A stretch of DNA of 64,000 nucleotides from Planktomarina temperata RCA23. Lineage in GTDB: Bacteria; Pseudomonadota; Alphaproteobacteria; Rhodobacterales; Rhodobacteraceae. Below are positions 9,134 through 17,919 of the stretch, one piece after another (position 1 is the first letter of the stretch; every line of letters starts with the position of its first letter). The stretch is taken from the NCBI RefSeq assembly GCF_000738435.1, contig NZ_CP003984.1:2728001-2792000 (forward strand), given 5' to 3'. Both the position numbers and the translations under genes were made by a program. The notes beneath the pieces are model-generated. The model saw nothing but the letters and a program-made list of their open reading frames with translations, had not been told where the DNA came from and did no database searches.

Positions 9134-10971
9134 CTGCCGTTTCCTTCTTTCATGGGGGCCAAATCCCCATCAATCTTGCGCGCATAGCCGCGCGGGGTAA
9201 ACATACGAGGCCCTTCGCCCAACTGCGCCAGCCGCGAATTTGACGAGCCAATCAGCACCACTGTCAGCATATCCACCTCATCCACCTGCAAATCCTCTAG
9301 GCGGCGATAGCGAATATGTTCCTCAGGCCGCCCCAATGAGCTGGCCAGCATCACCGGCGTATCAGCCGGGCGATGTTGCAACAAAATATCGCGCGCCTCT
9401 GACAAAAGCGTGCGTCGGGTTTTGGAGACGGGATTATAGAAGGCGATGACAAAATCCCCCTCAGCCGCCGCTTGCAAGCGGCGCAGAATATCGGCGCGCG
9501 GTGTGAGCAGATCTGACAATGATATCGTACAAAAATCATGGCCCAATGGCGCCCCAGCGCGTGCCGCCGCCCCTTGCAGGGCAGAAACCCCCGGCGAGCA
9601 AACAACATCCACGCGGCGGGCCGCATCGCTCACGCCCATTTGATCGGCTGGACGGTCCAGCAATTCAAAAACCAAGGCGCCCATGGCATAAATGCCCGCA
9701 TCCCCAGAACAGACCAAGGCGACGTTCTTGCCAAGCCCCGCCTGTTCCAGCGCATAGCGACAGCGTGCCTCTTCACCGCCCAAGGGGAAATCGGAGCGCT
9801 CTTTGCCTGCGGCCAGCGGGCCCAGCAGATCGATATAAAGCCCATAGCCGACCAGCTCCTGCGCATCGGCGATCAAGCGCGACACCTCCGGCGTGCGCCA
9901 AGCCGCCTGGCCTGGCCCAATCCCAACCACCGACAGACGACCACGGGCAGCGCCGCGTAAATCTGACAGGGGCCTATCCGCCAAACCAAGCGCCACCGTC
10001 GCATGCGCGGTCTTACGCTTTTGCATCCACAGCTTGCCCTCAGAGCCGAGCTGCGCCAAGGCCGCCCCTTCTGACACGCCATGACAGCCGACCTCGGCGA
10101 ATACCACGTCAGAGGGCGTGGCCAAACGGGGGGTTTCCGCCTCCAGCGCCTCTGCGGAAAAAAGCCGCAAAGGCGCGTTCAACTGCCGGGCAAGCTCCAA
10201 GATCGCGGGCTCATCTGCTTTGAGCGAAATCGTGTTGATAGAGTGCACCGCCGCATCACAAACTCCCGCCTCATTGAGGGCCGTATGCACCAAATCGGCC
10301 AATTCCTGTGGCGGGCAATCGCGTGCGCAGCCCACCCCGATGGTCACGCGCTTGGGCGCAAATTGCAGGTGATGGGGGCCCAAATCGCTTTGCGGCGTCA
10401 TATCACAGCTCAGCTTCACCGCATCACCCGCGGGCATATCGGCCAACCACGCCGCTTGAGCCGCCTCTGCACCCAAGAGCGCCGCACCGCCGCCGGATAA
10501 CAGCGCTGCCATTGCGCCCTTGGCATCTTGCGGATTGGCCAAAGCCCAACCCTCGGGGGGCTCATCCAAAGACACACCCAGCGACACATCCCCCGCCGTT
10601 GTCACAGCAGCCGTGCTGTCCAGAGCCTCGGCAATCTTGCGCGCCAGACGGTTGGCCCCGCGATGCCCCCCCAAAAGCGGCACGACAACCGATCCATCAT
10701 CGGCCACGGAAACCACCGGTGGCTCTTGAGTCTTATCGCTCAGCAGCGGGGCCACGGCGCGGATCAAAATCCCACTGGCACAAACTCCGACAATCGGAGT
10801 CCCTGCTGCGAAAAGATCACGCGCATGATCCAAAGCATTGTCAAAAAAAGCATCCGCCTGCCCCACGCGACCTCTACGGCCGTGCAGCGGCGCATCCAGC
10901 GCCTGCGCGATCGACTGAGCCACGGCAAGACCAGAGGCATTCAGCGCCAAAACAACAGGGGTTAGAGCCAT
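9130..10971 (-). CDS. CbiG-CobJ fusion: cobalt-precorrin-5A hydrolase-like / precorrin-3B C17-methyltransferase
   Basis: A 613-residue fusion. Residues 1 to about 345 match CbiG: an N-terminal GTPIVGVCASGILIRAVAP and VVPLLGGHRGANRLAR, then the C-terminal CobE/CbiG core ITIGVGCARDCPPQELADL-like and HSINTISLKADEPAI. Residues ~350 to 613 match CobJ: GRLSVVGIGPGQAAWRTPE, VCSGDAGIYAMGALV, SPGVSALQGAAARAGAPLGHDF and IAFYNPVSKTR. CobJ methylates C-17 and contracts the ring; CbiG opens the resulting lactone in the cobalt-containing route. Fusing the two puts consecutive steps in one chain. It overlaps cobI by 10 bases and cobM by 4. Confidence 0.92.
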   Translation of the reverse strand: MALTPVVLALNASGLAVAQSIAQALDAPLHGRRGRVGQADAFFDNALDHARDLFAAGTPIVGVCASGILIRAVAPLLSDKTQEPPVVSVADDGSVVVPLLGGHRGANRLARKIAEALDSTAAVTTAGDVSLGVSLDEPPEGWALANPQDAKGAMAALLSGGGAALLGAEAAQAAWLADMPAGDAVKLSCDMTPQSDLGPHHLQFAPKRVTIGVGCARDCPPQELADLVHTALNEAGVCDAAVHSINTISLKADEPAILELARQLNAPLRLFSAEALEAETPRLATPSDVVFAEVGCHGVSEGAALAQLGSEGKLWMQKRKTAHATVALGLADRPLSDLRGAARGRLSVVGIGPGQAAWRTPEVSRLIADAQELVGYGLYIDLLGPLAAGKERSDFPLGGEEARCRYALEQAGLGKNVALVCSGDAGIYAMGALVFELLDRPADQMGVSDAARRVDVVCSPGVSALQGAAARAGAPLGHDFCTISLSDLLTPRADILRRLQAAAEGDFVIAFYNPVSKTRRTLLSEARDILLQHRPADTPVMLASSLGRPEEHIRYRRLEDLQVDEVDMLTVVLIGSSNSRLAQLGEGPRMFTPRGYARKIDGDLAPMKEGNGR

Positions 10972-11663
10972 GGATCGGCGCCTTTCGTTAAGATAATCAT
11001 TGAAAAATAGGGGGCTTTTTCGGGAGCCTGAGCCAAAGGGCAGACCAATTCGTCCGGCAGGCTGGCCCGCTCGATATAGGCGGCTTTTTCGGTCAGGTTC
11101 AACTCCGCAATCACCGCGCGAATTTTAGGCAAATGCCGCCCCACCTTCATAATCACGACACTTTCTGCCCCCTCGATACGGGCGCGCAATTCTGCCGCTG
11201 GCAAGGGTCCGGGCAGAACTGTCAAACGCTCGTTGCGCGCCGCCAAAGGCATCCCCGCCCTTGCCGCGCAGGCCGTGATCGAGGTCACGCCGGGCACAAC
11301 CTCCACCTGATAGTCGGCCGCAAGCCGCGCGTAGAGATACATAAAGCTTCCATAAAAGAACGGGTCTCCTTCGCAGAGGCAAATCACATCATCGCCCCGA
11401 TCCAAAGCCGCCGCGATGCTCTTTGCGCCGATGTCATAGGCCGCCTGCGCCGGGGCGCGCTCAACCGTCATCGGCACATCCATCACAATTTCTTCCGCCT
11501 GAGGAGAAATGAGGTCTGCGGCAATGGCCCGCGCAAAACTCTTCCCACCGGCCAAACTCGGATAAGCGATCACCTTTGCGCCGGAGATGAGACGGCTTGA
11601 TTTCACAGTGATCAATCCCGGGTCGCCAGGGCCAAGCCCGACGCCATACAAAATTCCACTCAT
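10962..11663 (-). CDS. cobI: precorrin-2 C20-methyltransferase
   Basis: CobI methylates C-20 of precorrin-2 (or its cobalt form). The 233-residue protein starts MSGILYGVGLGPGDPGLITV, with VICLCEGDPFFYGSFMYLY, GVTSITACAARAGMPLA and a C-terminal ERASLPDELVCPLA. This matches the CobI/CbiL group. It overlaps cobL by 4 bases upstream and the cbiG-cobJ fusion by 10 bases downstream, so translation is coupled along the operon. Confidence 0.95.
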   Translation of the reverse strand: MSGILYGVGLGPGDPGLITVKSSRLISGAKVIAYPSLAGGKSFARAIAADLISPQAEEIVMDVPMTVERAPAQAAYDIGAKSIAAALDRGDDVICLCEGDPFFYGSFMYLYARLAADYQVEVVPGVTSITACAARAGMPLAARNERLTVLPGPLPAAELRARIEGAESVVIMKVGRHLPKIRAVIAELNLTEKAAYIERASLPDELVCPLAQAPEKAPYFSMIILTKGADPWL

Positions 11664-12859
11664 CGCTTAATCAAGCTCCATTGGGTCACAGGCATGAAGG
11701 GGCGCCAACCACGATAGGGCCCGACCGGTTCGGCGCGATTCACCGAAAGGCGCACCAGCTCCCCGCCATGTTTGGCGTGGAGCGCCATCAAGACGGTTTC
11801 GCTCTCTAAGGTCACCGCATTGGCCACAAAACGCCCCAGGGGCTTGAGCGCTTGCCAGGCCGTTTCAAACACCGCGTCGCTCAAACCACCGCCGATGAAA
11901 ATCGCATCCGGTGCTGCCAGCCCCTCAAGCGCATCCGGGGCCGTCCCCTCGATCACTTGCAGCTTGGGCGTGCCAAGAGCCAGCGCATTTTGGCCGGCCA
12001 TCGCGCGGCGGTCCGCCCGCGGCTCAATGCCGATGGCCTGCGCGTAGCGGGCGGCGCGCATCCACTCCACGGCCACCGAACCGCAACCCGTGCCAATATC
12101 CCACAATAACGCACCGCGCATTGGCATCAGCTTGGCAATGGTGACCGCCCGCACCTCTCGTTTGGTCATGGTACCATCATGTTCAAAGAGCTCATCCGGC
12201 AGGCCCGGCACGCGCGGCAAAAGTGCCGCATCGGGCGCCGCCACACAGTCAACCGCAAGGGTGTTAAAAGGCGGCACCTCATGGGACCAACTCTCTGCCA
12301 GACCGTCAAAGCGTTGTTCTCTGTCGCCCCCCATGGCGGCCAGAACCGTCATCTTTGAGCTGCCAAAGCCGCGCTGCGTCAAAAATTGAGCGATTTGACC
12401 GGGGGTTTGTGCGCCCGTGGTCAAGATCAACAAACGTTGATCCGGTTGGATGAACGCAATCATCTGCTCAACCGGCCTGCCATGCACCGTTAGCGTTTCC
12501 ACATCGGCCATTGACCAGCCCATCCGCGCAGAGGCCAGCTGAAAGGCACTGAGCTGCGGATGATAGGTGATTTCGCTCGGATCGATTTCACGGCCAATGC
12601 GCGCCCCAACGGAAAACCAAAGAGGATCACCCGTGGCCAAAACCACCACGCGCTTGCCGCGCAACCCCTGCAATGTTGAGATCAACGCATCAAATGGGCT
12701 GGGCCAGCTCAAGCGCTCCGCAGAGGTGATACCAGCCAACTGATGATGGCGATCCCCTCCGATAATGACCTCAGCCGATTGCACAACAGCGCGGGCCGCG
12801 GGCAGCAAACCCTCCAGCCCATCCTCACCGATACCTACAATGTGCAGCCAAGCGCTCAT
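11660..12859 (-). CDS. cobL: precorrin-6Y C5,15-methyltransferase (decarboxylating), CbiE-CbiT fusion
   Basis: CobL methylates C-5 and C-15 and decarboxylates the C-12 acetate. The 399-residue protein shows both halves: a CbiE-type N-terminus (LHIVGIGEDGLEGLLPAARA, VVLATGDPLWFSVGARI) and a CbiT-type C-terminus (LLWDIGTGCGSVAVEWMRA, IFIGGGLSDAVFETAWQAL), the latter a Rossmann methyltransferase. It overlaps cobH and cobI by 4 bases each. No reductase gene (cobK/cbiJ) is beside it, though one is required between this step and the previous one. Confidence 0.95.
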   Translation of the reverse strand: MSAWLHIVGIGEDGLEGLLPAARAVVQSAEVIIGGDRHHQLAGITSAERLSWPSPFDALISTLQGLRGKRVVVLATGDPLWFSVGARIGREIDPSEITYHPQLSAFQLASARMGWSMADVETLTVHGRPVEQMIAFIQPDQRLLILTTGAQTPGQIAQFLTQRGFGSSKMTVLAAMGGDREQRFDGLAESWSHEVPPFNTLAVDCVAAPDAALLPRVPGLPDELFEHDGTMTKREVRAVTIAKLMPMRGALLWDIGTGCGSVAVEWMRAARYAQAIGIEPRADRRAMAGQNALALGTPKLQVIEGTAPDALEGLAAPDAIFIGGGLSDAVFETAWQALKPLGRFVANAVTLESETVLMALHAKHGGELVRLSVNRAEPVGPYRGWRPFMPVTQWSLIKR

Positions 12860-13494
12860 GCGACCAACTCCGGCAGGCCCGCAGACAATGCGTTGACCGC
12901 CGCAGAGGCAATCGCAGATCCACCCCGCCGGCCACGTAGAGCCACAAAGTCACAGCCGCGCGGGTTTGCCGCCAGTTCTGCTTTGGATTCCGCCGCACCC
13001 ACAAAACCAACAGGAAACCCAAGAATTACAGCTGGTTTTGGCGCGCCGTGATCGAGAAGTTCAAGCAGATGAAACAGGGCTGTAGGCGCATTTCCAATCG
13101 CCACAACAGCGCCTTCGAGATGCGCAGCCCAAAGCTCAACCGCCGCAGCAGAGCGCGTGTTGCCGATCGTTTGGGCCAAAGCGGGCACGGAGGGATCGTT
13201 CAATGTGACAATCACAGGGTTTTCGGCCGGTAAATAGCGCCGGATTATCCCTGCCCCCACCATTTCACAATCACAAAGGATCGGTGCGCCCGCCGCCAAA
13301 GCCGCCGCACCTTTGCGGAAGGCCTGCTCAGAGAAGGCCAAACGATCTGCAACCTCAACCATGCCGCAGGCGTGAATGACCCGGGTCGCCAATTTGTCGA
13401 GTCCGTGAGGGAAGCGCGTCAAATCCGCCTCCCGCGCGACCGTGGCAAAGCTTTCAGCATATATGGCCTTTGGGTCTTTCTCATAAGGGCGCAT
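12856..13494 (-). CDS. cobH: precorrin-8X methylmutase
   Basis: CobH moves a methyl group from C-11 to C-12, giving hydrogenobyrinate. The open frame extends to 13938, but the family start is MRPYEKDPKAIYAESF at 13494, giving 212 residues, the normal size. Conserved features include VIHACGMVEVADRL with the catalytic His, APILCDCEMVGAGI, IGNAPTALFHLLELL and the C-terminal GRRGGSAIASAAVNAL. The upstream in-frame part is a shadow of cbiX. It lies 46 bases downstream of cbiX and overlaps cobL. Confidence 0.95.
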   Translation of the reverse strand: MRPYEKDPKAIYAESFATVAREADLTRFPHGLDKLATRVIHACGMVEVADRLAFSEQAFRKGAAALAAGAPILCDCEMVGAGIIRRYLPAENPVIVTLNDPSVPALAQTIGNTRSAAAVELWAAHLEGAVVAIGNAPTALFHLLELLDHGAPKPAVILGFPVGFVGAAESKAELAANPRGCDFVALRGRRGGSAIASAAVNALSAGLPELVA

Positions 13495-13540
13495 GCGCGG
13501 GGCTTTCGATTGGTTCCAATGGGAGCGCCATTGAGTTCGT

Positions 13541-14653
13541 TTATGTCTTGGGTGACTTGCGCGCGCTTTCCGGCCCATGCGGATGATCCGCATGCGGATA
13601 TTCCGCGTGTACATGGTCGTGGCTATGGGCATGTCCATGCGTGTGACCGTGACTGTGATCATGGCTGTGGTCATGATGATCGTGCCCTTTGGCCTGTTTT
13701 TCCAATCGGCACAGCCCGGTGCAAAAGCTGTCACAGAGGGTGCAATCCTCAACATTCGAGCCCGGCGCTGAGGCGCCCTGACCTTCCACATGGTGATGAT
13801 GCGATTCTTGAACCGCACCCACCTCAGCTTCAAATCCCAAGACCTGCGTGCGATATTTGCACATGGCGCAATTGGGCGGTGGAATTTCTCCGACCTGCTC
13901 GGTGATCCTCTCTGCAAAGGTCGCCAGCACTTGCTCATGATCGTTCAAATACCCAGCTTTCACAAATTGGATATTAGCATTTGCCGCCGCAACCTGATCG
14001 GTAAAGCCATAAATTCGGTCAATCAAAATGCCCGAAAAGAGAAAATAAGGGAACACAACAATCCGCTTATACCCAAGTTTGCTTGCATGCTGCAGGCAGG
14101 GTTCAACAAGGGGGAAGGTCACGCCCGAATAGCCCACTTCACACCAGCCAAAGCCAAGCCCTTCGTGCAACATACGCGCAATTTTCGCCACATTGCCATT
14201 GGCATCGGGATCCGATGCCCCGCGCCCAATCACGACAAGGCAAGTCTCATGCATCGGGACCTCGCCATGGGCCGCATTGGCCGCCGCAATCGCCTCTTGC
14301 ACACGGCCGCCAGCCGCGGCGATCATCTTGGGATCCACGCCCAACTCCCGGCCATAGCTGACCTCAATCCCATGTTTGGCCGCATAGGTGTTCAGCACGG
14401 TCGGGATGTCATTTTTGGAGTGCATGGCAGCAAAGAGCATACCGGGCACGGCCAGAATCTTGTCACATCCCTGCGCGCGCAGCCGATCCAACCCGTCGCG
14501 GATGACAGGGTTGGCAAATTCCAAATAGCCATATTCAACGGCCCATTCAGGCGGCAGATAGGCGGGCAGTTTTTCCGCCAGCACGCTAAATTGATCAACG
14601 GCCGCTTGGCTGCGCGAGCCGTGGCCACAAATCATGACACCGATTTTACTCAT
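13541..14653 (-). CDS. cbiX: sirohydrochlorin cobaltochelatase with Cys-rich and His-rich tail
   Basis: CbiX inserts Co(II) into sirohydrochlorin, the early step of the cobalt-first route. The 370-residue long form (start MSKIGVMICGHGSRSQAAV, ATG 14653) carries two CbiX-type domains: the first with VMICGHGSR and ILAVPGMLFAAMHSKND, the second with CLVVIGRGASDPDANGN and VVFPYFLFSGILIDRI. The tail adds NCAMCKYRTQ, ESHHHH, CTLCDSFCTGLC and a run of alternating His-Asp/His-Ser pairs (roughly residues 325-360). Comparable tails in long CbiX proteins hold an Fe-S cluster and metal-binding histidines. It starts one base after the stop of the small membrane protein gene. Confidence 0.93.
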   Translation of the reverse strand: MSKIGVMICGHGSRSQAAVDQFSVLAEKLPAYLPPEWAVEYGYLEFANPVIRDGLDRLRAQGCDKILAVPGMLFAAMHSKNDIPTVLNTYAAKHGIEVSYGRELGVDPKMIAAAGGRVQEAIAAANAAHGEVPMHETCLVVIGRGASDPDANGNVAKIARMLHEGLGFGWCEVGYSGVTFPLVEPCLQHASKLGYKRIVVFPYFLFSGILIDRIYGFTDQVAAANANIQFVKAGYLNDHEQVLATFAERITEQVGEIPPPNCAMCKYRTQVLGFEAEVGAVQESHHHHVEGQGASAPGSNVEDCTLCDSFCTGLCRLEKQAKGHDHHDHSHDHSHGHTHGHAHSHDHVHAEYPHADHPHGPESARKSPKT

Positions 14654-14654
14654 T

Positions 14655-14864
14655 TCACGCCTCCTGTGGTTCGGGCTCTTCGCCCTCACTGTCCTGCGCT
14701 TCGGACCCTTTCAGGGCGGCAACAGCCCCAGCCGCAAGCGCTGCTGCAAGGGCGGCGGCAATGACCCAATGGTCATGGCCTCCTGCCATGGCCTCCACAT
14801 GCCCGAAATGCGCCCAAGCCGGCGCGGGCAGAAGACAGGCTAAAAATAACAGACACCGGGTCAT
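14655..14864 (-). CDS. small His-containing membrane protein at head of cob operon (DUF6732-like)
   Basis: A 69-residue protein starting MTRCLLFLACLLPAPAWAHF, a signal-peptide-like segment with an AWA cleavage site, then GHVEAMAGGHDHWVIAAAL with several histidines, a transmembrane helix (AAALAAALAAGAVAAL) and an acidic tail (EEPEPQEA). Small histidine-bearing membrane proteins of this shape accompany alphaproteobacterial cobalamin clusters, so a role in cobalt handling or uptake is plausible but inferred. It ends one base before cbiX starts and appears to be the first gene of the operon. The family name is from memory, not from a search. Confidence 0.65.
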   Translation of the reverse strand: MTRCLLFLACLLPAPAWAHFGHVEAMAGGHDHWVIAAALAAALAAGAVAALKGSEAQDSEGEEPEPQEA

Positions 14865-15183
14865 ATTTTGGTCCTTTAATCTTATAGGTCAAAGGCCCCG
14901 CCGCACATCCGTTATGCGGTCTCATCCGACGATCACGGTCTGCATCCCCAGTTTGGGTCAACGCAGCGCCATGCTCCTCTCCGGTCCTTCGACGTCGTCT
15001 GACCCTCTGCTAAGCCATTGCAGCGCCGGGGGCAAATGGATTCCCGACCGCCCGGCACCCGCAAGCGACGTTTTGCGGGTCCATGGCCCCCAAGCCACGT
15101 GCCGATGCAACCGATACTTAGAAACACTCCGACTGATGGCCGCGTCTCAGCCGGCAAGACCCATTCGCAGTGATTTAACTTGA
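14865..15183 (-). promoter_or_regulatory. structured leader of the cob operon; possible cobalamin-type riboswitch
   Basis: About 390 bases separate the cob operon from the divergent FkbM gene without a convincing gene. Strong nested stems are visible: GGGGGC at 15028-15033 with GCCCCC at 15086-15091, ATGGA at 15036-15040 with TCCAT at 15080-15084, and ACCCGCAA at 15057-15064 with TTGCGGGT at 15073-15080. A second pair is GGGTCA 14955-14960 with TGACCC 15000-15005. On the minus strand the order includes GGGAATCC and then GTCAGACGAC, loosely like a B12 box, but the canonical GCCACTG element is absent. I call it a structured leader with confidence and a riboswitch only as a guess from position. 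Confidence 0.4.
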
Positions 15184-15256
15184 CGGATGTTGCCCAAAAA
15201 CGATAGTGAAAAGCGAATTTTTATTTTATTACTAAAAATCAGATAAGTGATTAACT

Positions 15257-16771
15257 ATGAGCAGCACTCTGTCGCGTAAAGAACGCAAGATCAAATTTAA
15301 GAGTTTGGCGTTCGCCGCATTGCAAAAATCAACCGGCAACGAAACCATTTGCGTGCAGGTTGGAGCCCATGACGGGAAACGCTGGGATCCTGTTTTTGGT
15401 CACATTACGCAAAACGGTTGGAATGCGCTGGTGATCGAGCCTCATCCGATTTTTTTCGAAAGATTGAGCGAGAATTACGCAGACCATCCAAATGTAATTC
15501 CGGTCAATCTGGCCGTTTCGGACGTTGAAAACGATTTCATGCTCTTTCACGTCGCACAAGATGCGGCAGGCAAATACCCCAAATGGCTCCAAGGATGTGC
15601 CTCTGTTCATGTGAGCCGCATGAATGACTCTATTGAAACCGCTTGCCGATTGTCGGGGGCACGGCGTGAAGTTGGCGATTTGGTTGCCACAACGATCCAT
15701 GCAAAAAGGCTCGATCGCATTCTGTCAGAGAATAATTACAATCGCATCGATATCCTCGTCATCGATGTTGAGGGACATGAACTCGCTGTATTAAACTCGC
15801 TGTCCGACCCTGAAACTTTTCCCAAATTGGCCATAATTGAATGCAATGGGCGCGACCTTGCGCGGCAGGCTGAATATGTCGACGCAGTATCGTCGATGGG
15901 CCTGCGCATATGGCGGGTGGGAGACGATCTTTGGTGCCTCTCTGACGCGCTCATCAAGGATCAAGACCAACAACTTTCCGACTTGACAAAAGAAATTCAC
16001 CCGGAGCCACGCAATATCCAAAGTCAGACCGCAGACTCTGATTCAAAAAATCAACCGATTAAAGTCGGATTAACCCCCATTCCCAAAAAGCTTGGGCATA
16101 TTTGGATTGGGGATAGGCAGCCGCCACTTGAATGGATGGAAACTTGGAAGCAAAAACATCCAGACTGGGACTATCAGCTGTTTGACAACAGTTATCTCTC
16201 AAGCCGGCGCTGGCGTTGCGAAGCTCAAATTGCCGAATACATGAAACGTAGACAGTATGCAGGTGTATCAGACCTAATGCGTTATGAAATATTGTTGGAG
16301 CAAGGCGGCTTTTTGCCCGAAGCGGATTCAATATGCCTTAGAAACGTGGATGAATTGTTTGTGCTGCCCTCGCTTTACACTGCCTACGAGCATGAAACTA
16401 AAACAAGGCGCTTCGTGAGCCCTTTCTATGCATCCTCCCCGGGGCATAGTTTTTTGGCACAAATCCTCGACGAAATATCTCAATTGCAACCTAAAAGCTT
16501 GTTGACACCGTTCAAGAGTGTGGGGAGCCGGGCTCTCAGGGATTTCATAAAAAAACGGAACCCCGACATCTCTATTTTTCCGTCCTATTTTTTCAATCCT
16601 AGACATCACAGAGGGGAAACATACAATGGCGACGGCCCCGTATACGCAGAGCAACTTTGGGGCACGACCAAGGGCCTTTATAAGAACTTGCCCGATGATC
16701 AAAGAGCCGCAGCTCTAGCGACAACAGAGAACCTAACGGAAATTTGGCAGGGTTTGCCGGTCAATTCCTAA
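15257..16771 (+). CDS. FkbM-type methyltransferase fused to DXD-type glycosyltransferase
   Basis: A 504-residue two-domain protein. Residues ~20-225 are an FkbM methyltransferase: CVQVGAHDGKRWDPVF, ALVIEPHPIFFERLSENY, HAKRLDRILSEN and IDILVIDVEGHELAVLNSL. Residues ~275-500 resemble the Gly_transf_sug/OCH1 (GT32) group: KLGHIWIGDRQPPLEWMET, WKQKHPDWDYQLFDNSYL, RRQYAGVSDLMRYEILLEQG. The usual sugar-nucleotide motif (GGxYxDxD) reads GGFLPEADSI, so one acidic position is changed. The pairing suggests O-methylation and glycosylation of a surface glycan. It is more AT-rich than the cob genes on both sides, suggesting insertion into the cobalamin locus. Confidence 0.82.
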   Translation: MSSTLSRKERKIKFKSLAFAALQKSTGNETICVQVGAHDGKRWDPVFGHITQNGWNALVIEPHPIFFERLSENYADHPNVIPVNLAVSDVENDFMLFHVAQDAAGKYPKWLQGCASVHVSRMNDSIETACRLSGARREVGDLVATTIHAKRLDRILSENNYNRIDILVIDVEGHELAVLNSLSDPETFPKLAIIECNGRDLARQAEYVDAVSSMGLRIWRVGDDLWCLSDALIKDQDQQLSDLTKEIHPEPRNIQSQTADSDSKNQPIKVGLTPIPKKLGHIWIGDRQPPLEWMETWKQKHPDWDYQLFDNSYLSSRRWRCEAQIAEYMKRRQYAGVSDLMRYEILLEQGGFLPEADSICLRNVDELFVLPSLYTAYEHETKTRRFVSPFYASSPGHSFLAQILDEISQLQPKSLLTPFKSVGSRALRDFIKKRNPDISIFPSYFFNPRHHRGETYNGDGPVYAEQLWGTTKGLYKNLPDDQRAAALATTENLTEIWQGLPVNS

Positions 16772-16882
16772 GCATCCGCCATGGAATGCTCCTCTATCAA
16801 ACTGTCAACCGCGGTTTTGCCATTTCCAGCGCCGCGGCTCTGAGGTAGACACGCAGGACGCAGCGCAGGTGGGGAGCGGGTG

Positions 16883-17842
16883 ATGGGACAACTGGTGGAC
16901 GGTGTTTGGCATGATATTTGGTATGACACCACAAAATCGGGAGGCGCCTTTGAGCGCTCAACTGCAAAATTCCGCAACTGGATCACATCCGATGGCAGCA
17001 CCGAATTTCAGGCCGAAAGCGGACGATATCATCTCTATGTGTCCTTGGCCTGCCCCTGGGCGCATCGCACATTAATTTTTAGACAGATTAAAGACTTAAC
17101 CGCACATATCAGCGTTGATGTTGTGCATCCTGATATGTTGTCTGACGGCTGGACCTTTGCGAGCGACTGGCCGGGCGCAACAGGCGACCGACTGTTTGGC
17201 CTGCCATTTGCCCGTGATATTTATCTGCGAGCAGATCCAAAAATCAGTGGTCGCGTCACGGTTCCGATTCTTTGGGACAAGCACCAGCAGACCATTGTCT
17301 CCAATGAGAGCTCCGAGATCATCCGCATGTTCAACTCCGCCTTTGATCGGCTGACAGGCAATACTATGGATTTTTGCCCCCAAGAGCTGCACGAGGCGAT
17401 GGAGCCAATCAACCAACGCATTTATGACACGCTCAACAATGGCGTTTACCGCTGCGGATTTGCCACCACCCAAACGGCCTATGATGCCGCGGTCGGCCCC
17501 TTGTTTGACACATTGGATTGGCTAGAGGACCGCTTGTCGCGCAAGCGCTATATCATGGGCGACAGGCTCACCGAGGTCGATTGGCGCTTGTTTCCAACCC
17601 TCCTGCGTTTTGACAACGTTTATCACCTGCATTTCAAATGCAACCGCAAGCGCATCATAGATTATCCTAATCTTTGGGCCTATACCCGCGAGCTCTACCA
17701 ATATGAGGGCATCGCCGAGACGGTGAATATGGATCATGTCATCCGCCACTACCACTATAGCCATGATACGATTAACCCCAATCGCATCATCCCAATCAAT
17801 CCAGACATCGACTGGAACGCCCCCCATGGGCGCGGCGATTAA
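16883..17842 (+). CDS. glutathionyl-hydroquinone reductase (GST superfamily, Xi class)
   Basis: Glutathionyl-hydroquinone reductases reduce glutathione-quinone conjugates. The 319-residue product has the long N-terminal extension and catalytic motif of the class: RYHLYVSLACPWAHRTLIF with the CPWA cysteine, VTVPILWDKHQQTIVSNESS for glutathione binding, and the C-terminal helical domain with EVDWRLFPTLLRFDNVYHLH. The ATG at 16883 is preferred; the GTG directly before it is in frame. A GGGGAG motif precedes it. It is followed 77 bases later by the DUF1636 gene. Confidence 0.9.
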   Translation: MGQLVDGVWHDIWYDTTKSGGAFERSTAKFRNWITSDGSTEFQAESGRYHLYVSLACPWAHRTLIFRQIKDLTAHISVDVVHPDMLSDGWTFASDWPGATGDRLFGLPFARDIYLRADPKISGRVTVPILWDKHQQTIVSNESSEIIRMFNSAFDRLTGNTMDFCPQELHEAMEPINQRIYDTLNNGVYRCGFATTQTAYDAAVGPLFDTLDWLEDRLSRKRYIMGDRLTEVDWRLFPTLLRFDNVYHLHFKCNRKRIIDYPNLWAYTRELYQYEGIAETVNMDHVIRHYHYSHDTINPNRIIPINPDIDWNAPHGRGD

Positions 17843-17919
17843 CCAGCAACCAGGCCCTTGCGTTTTTGGTGCAGCCAACGCAACTATTCGCCAAGATCTG
17901 TCAATCGCAGGAGAACCCA

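Noticed and set aside
12856-13938. Long form of cobH (360 residues)
   Set aside because: The first ~148 codons are out-of-family and antisense-like low-complexity sequence from cbiX; the 212-residue form matches CobH.
13790-14764. Plus-strand ORF of 324 codons over cbiX
   Set aside because: Antisense shadow of cbiX with low-complexity translation.
15028-15100. tmRNA-like string (GGGGGCAAATGGATT) on the plus strand
   Set aside because: It resembles a tmRNA 5' end, but no tag reading frame, T arm or CCA end could be found on either side.
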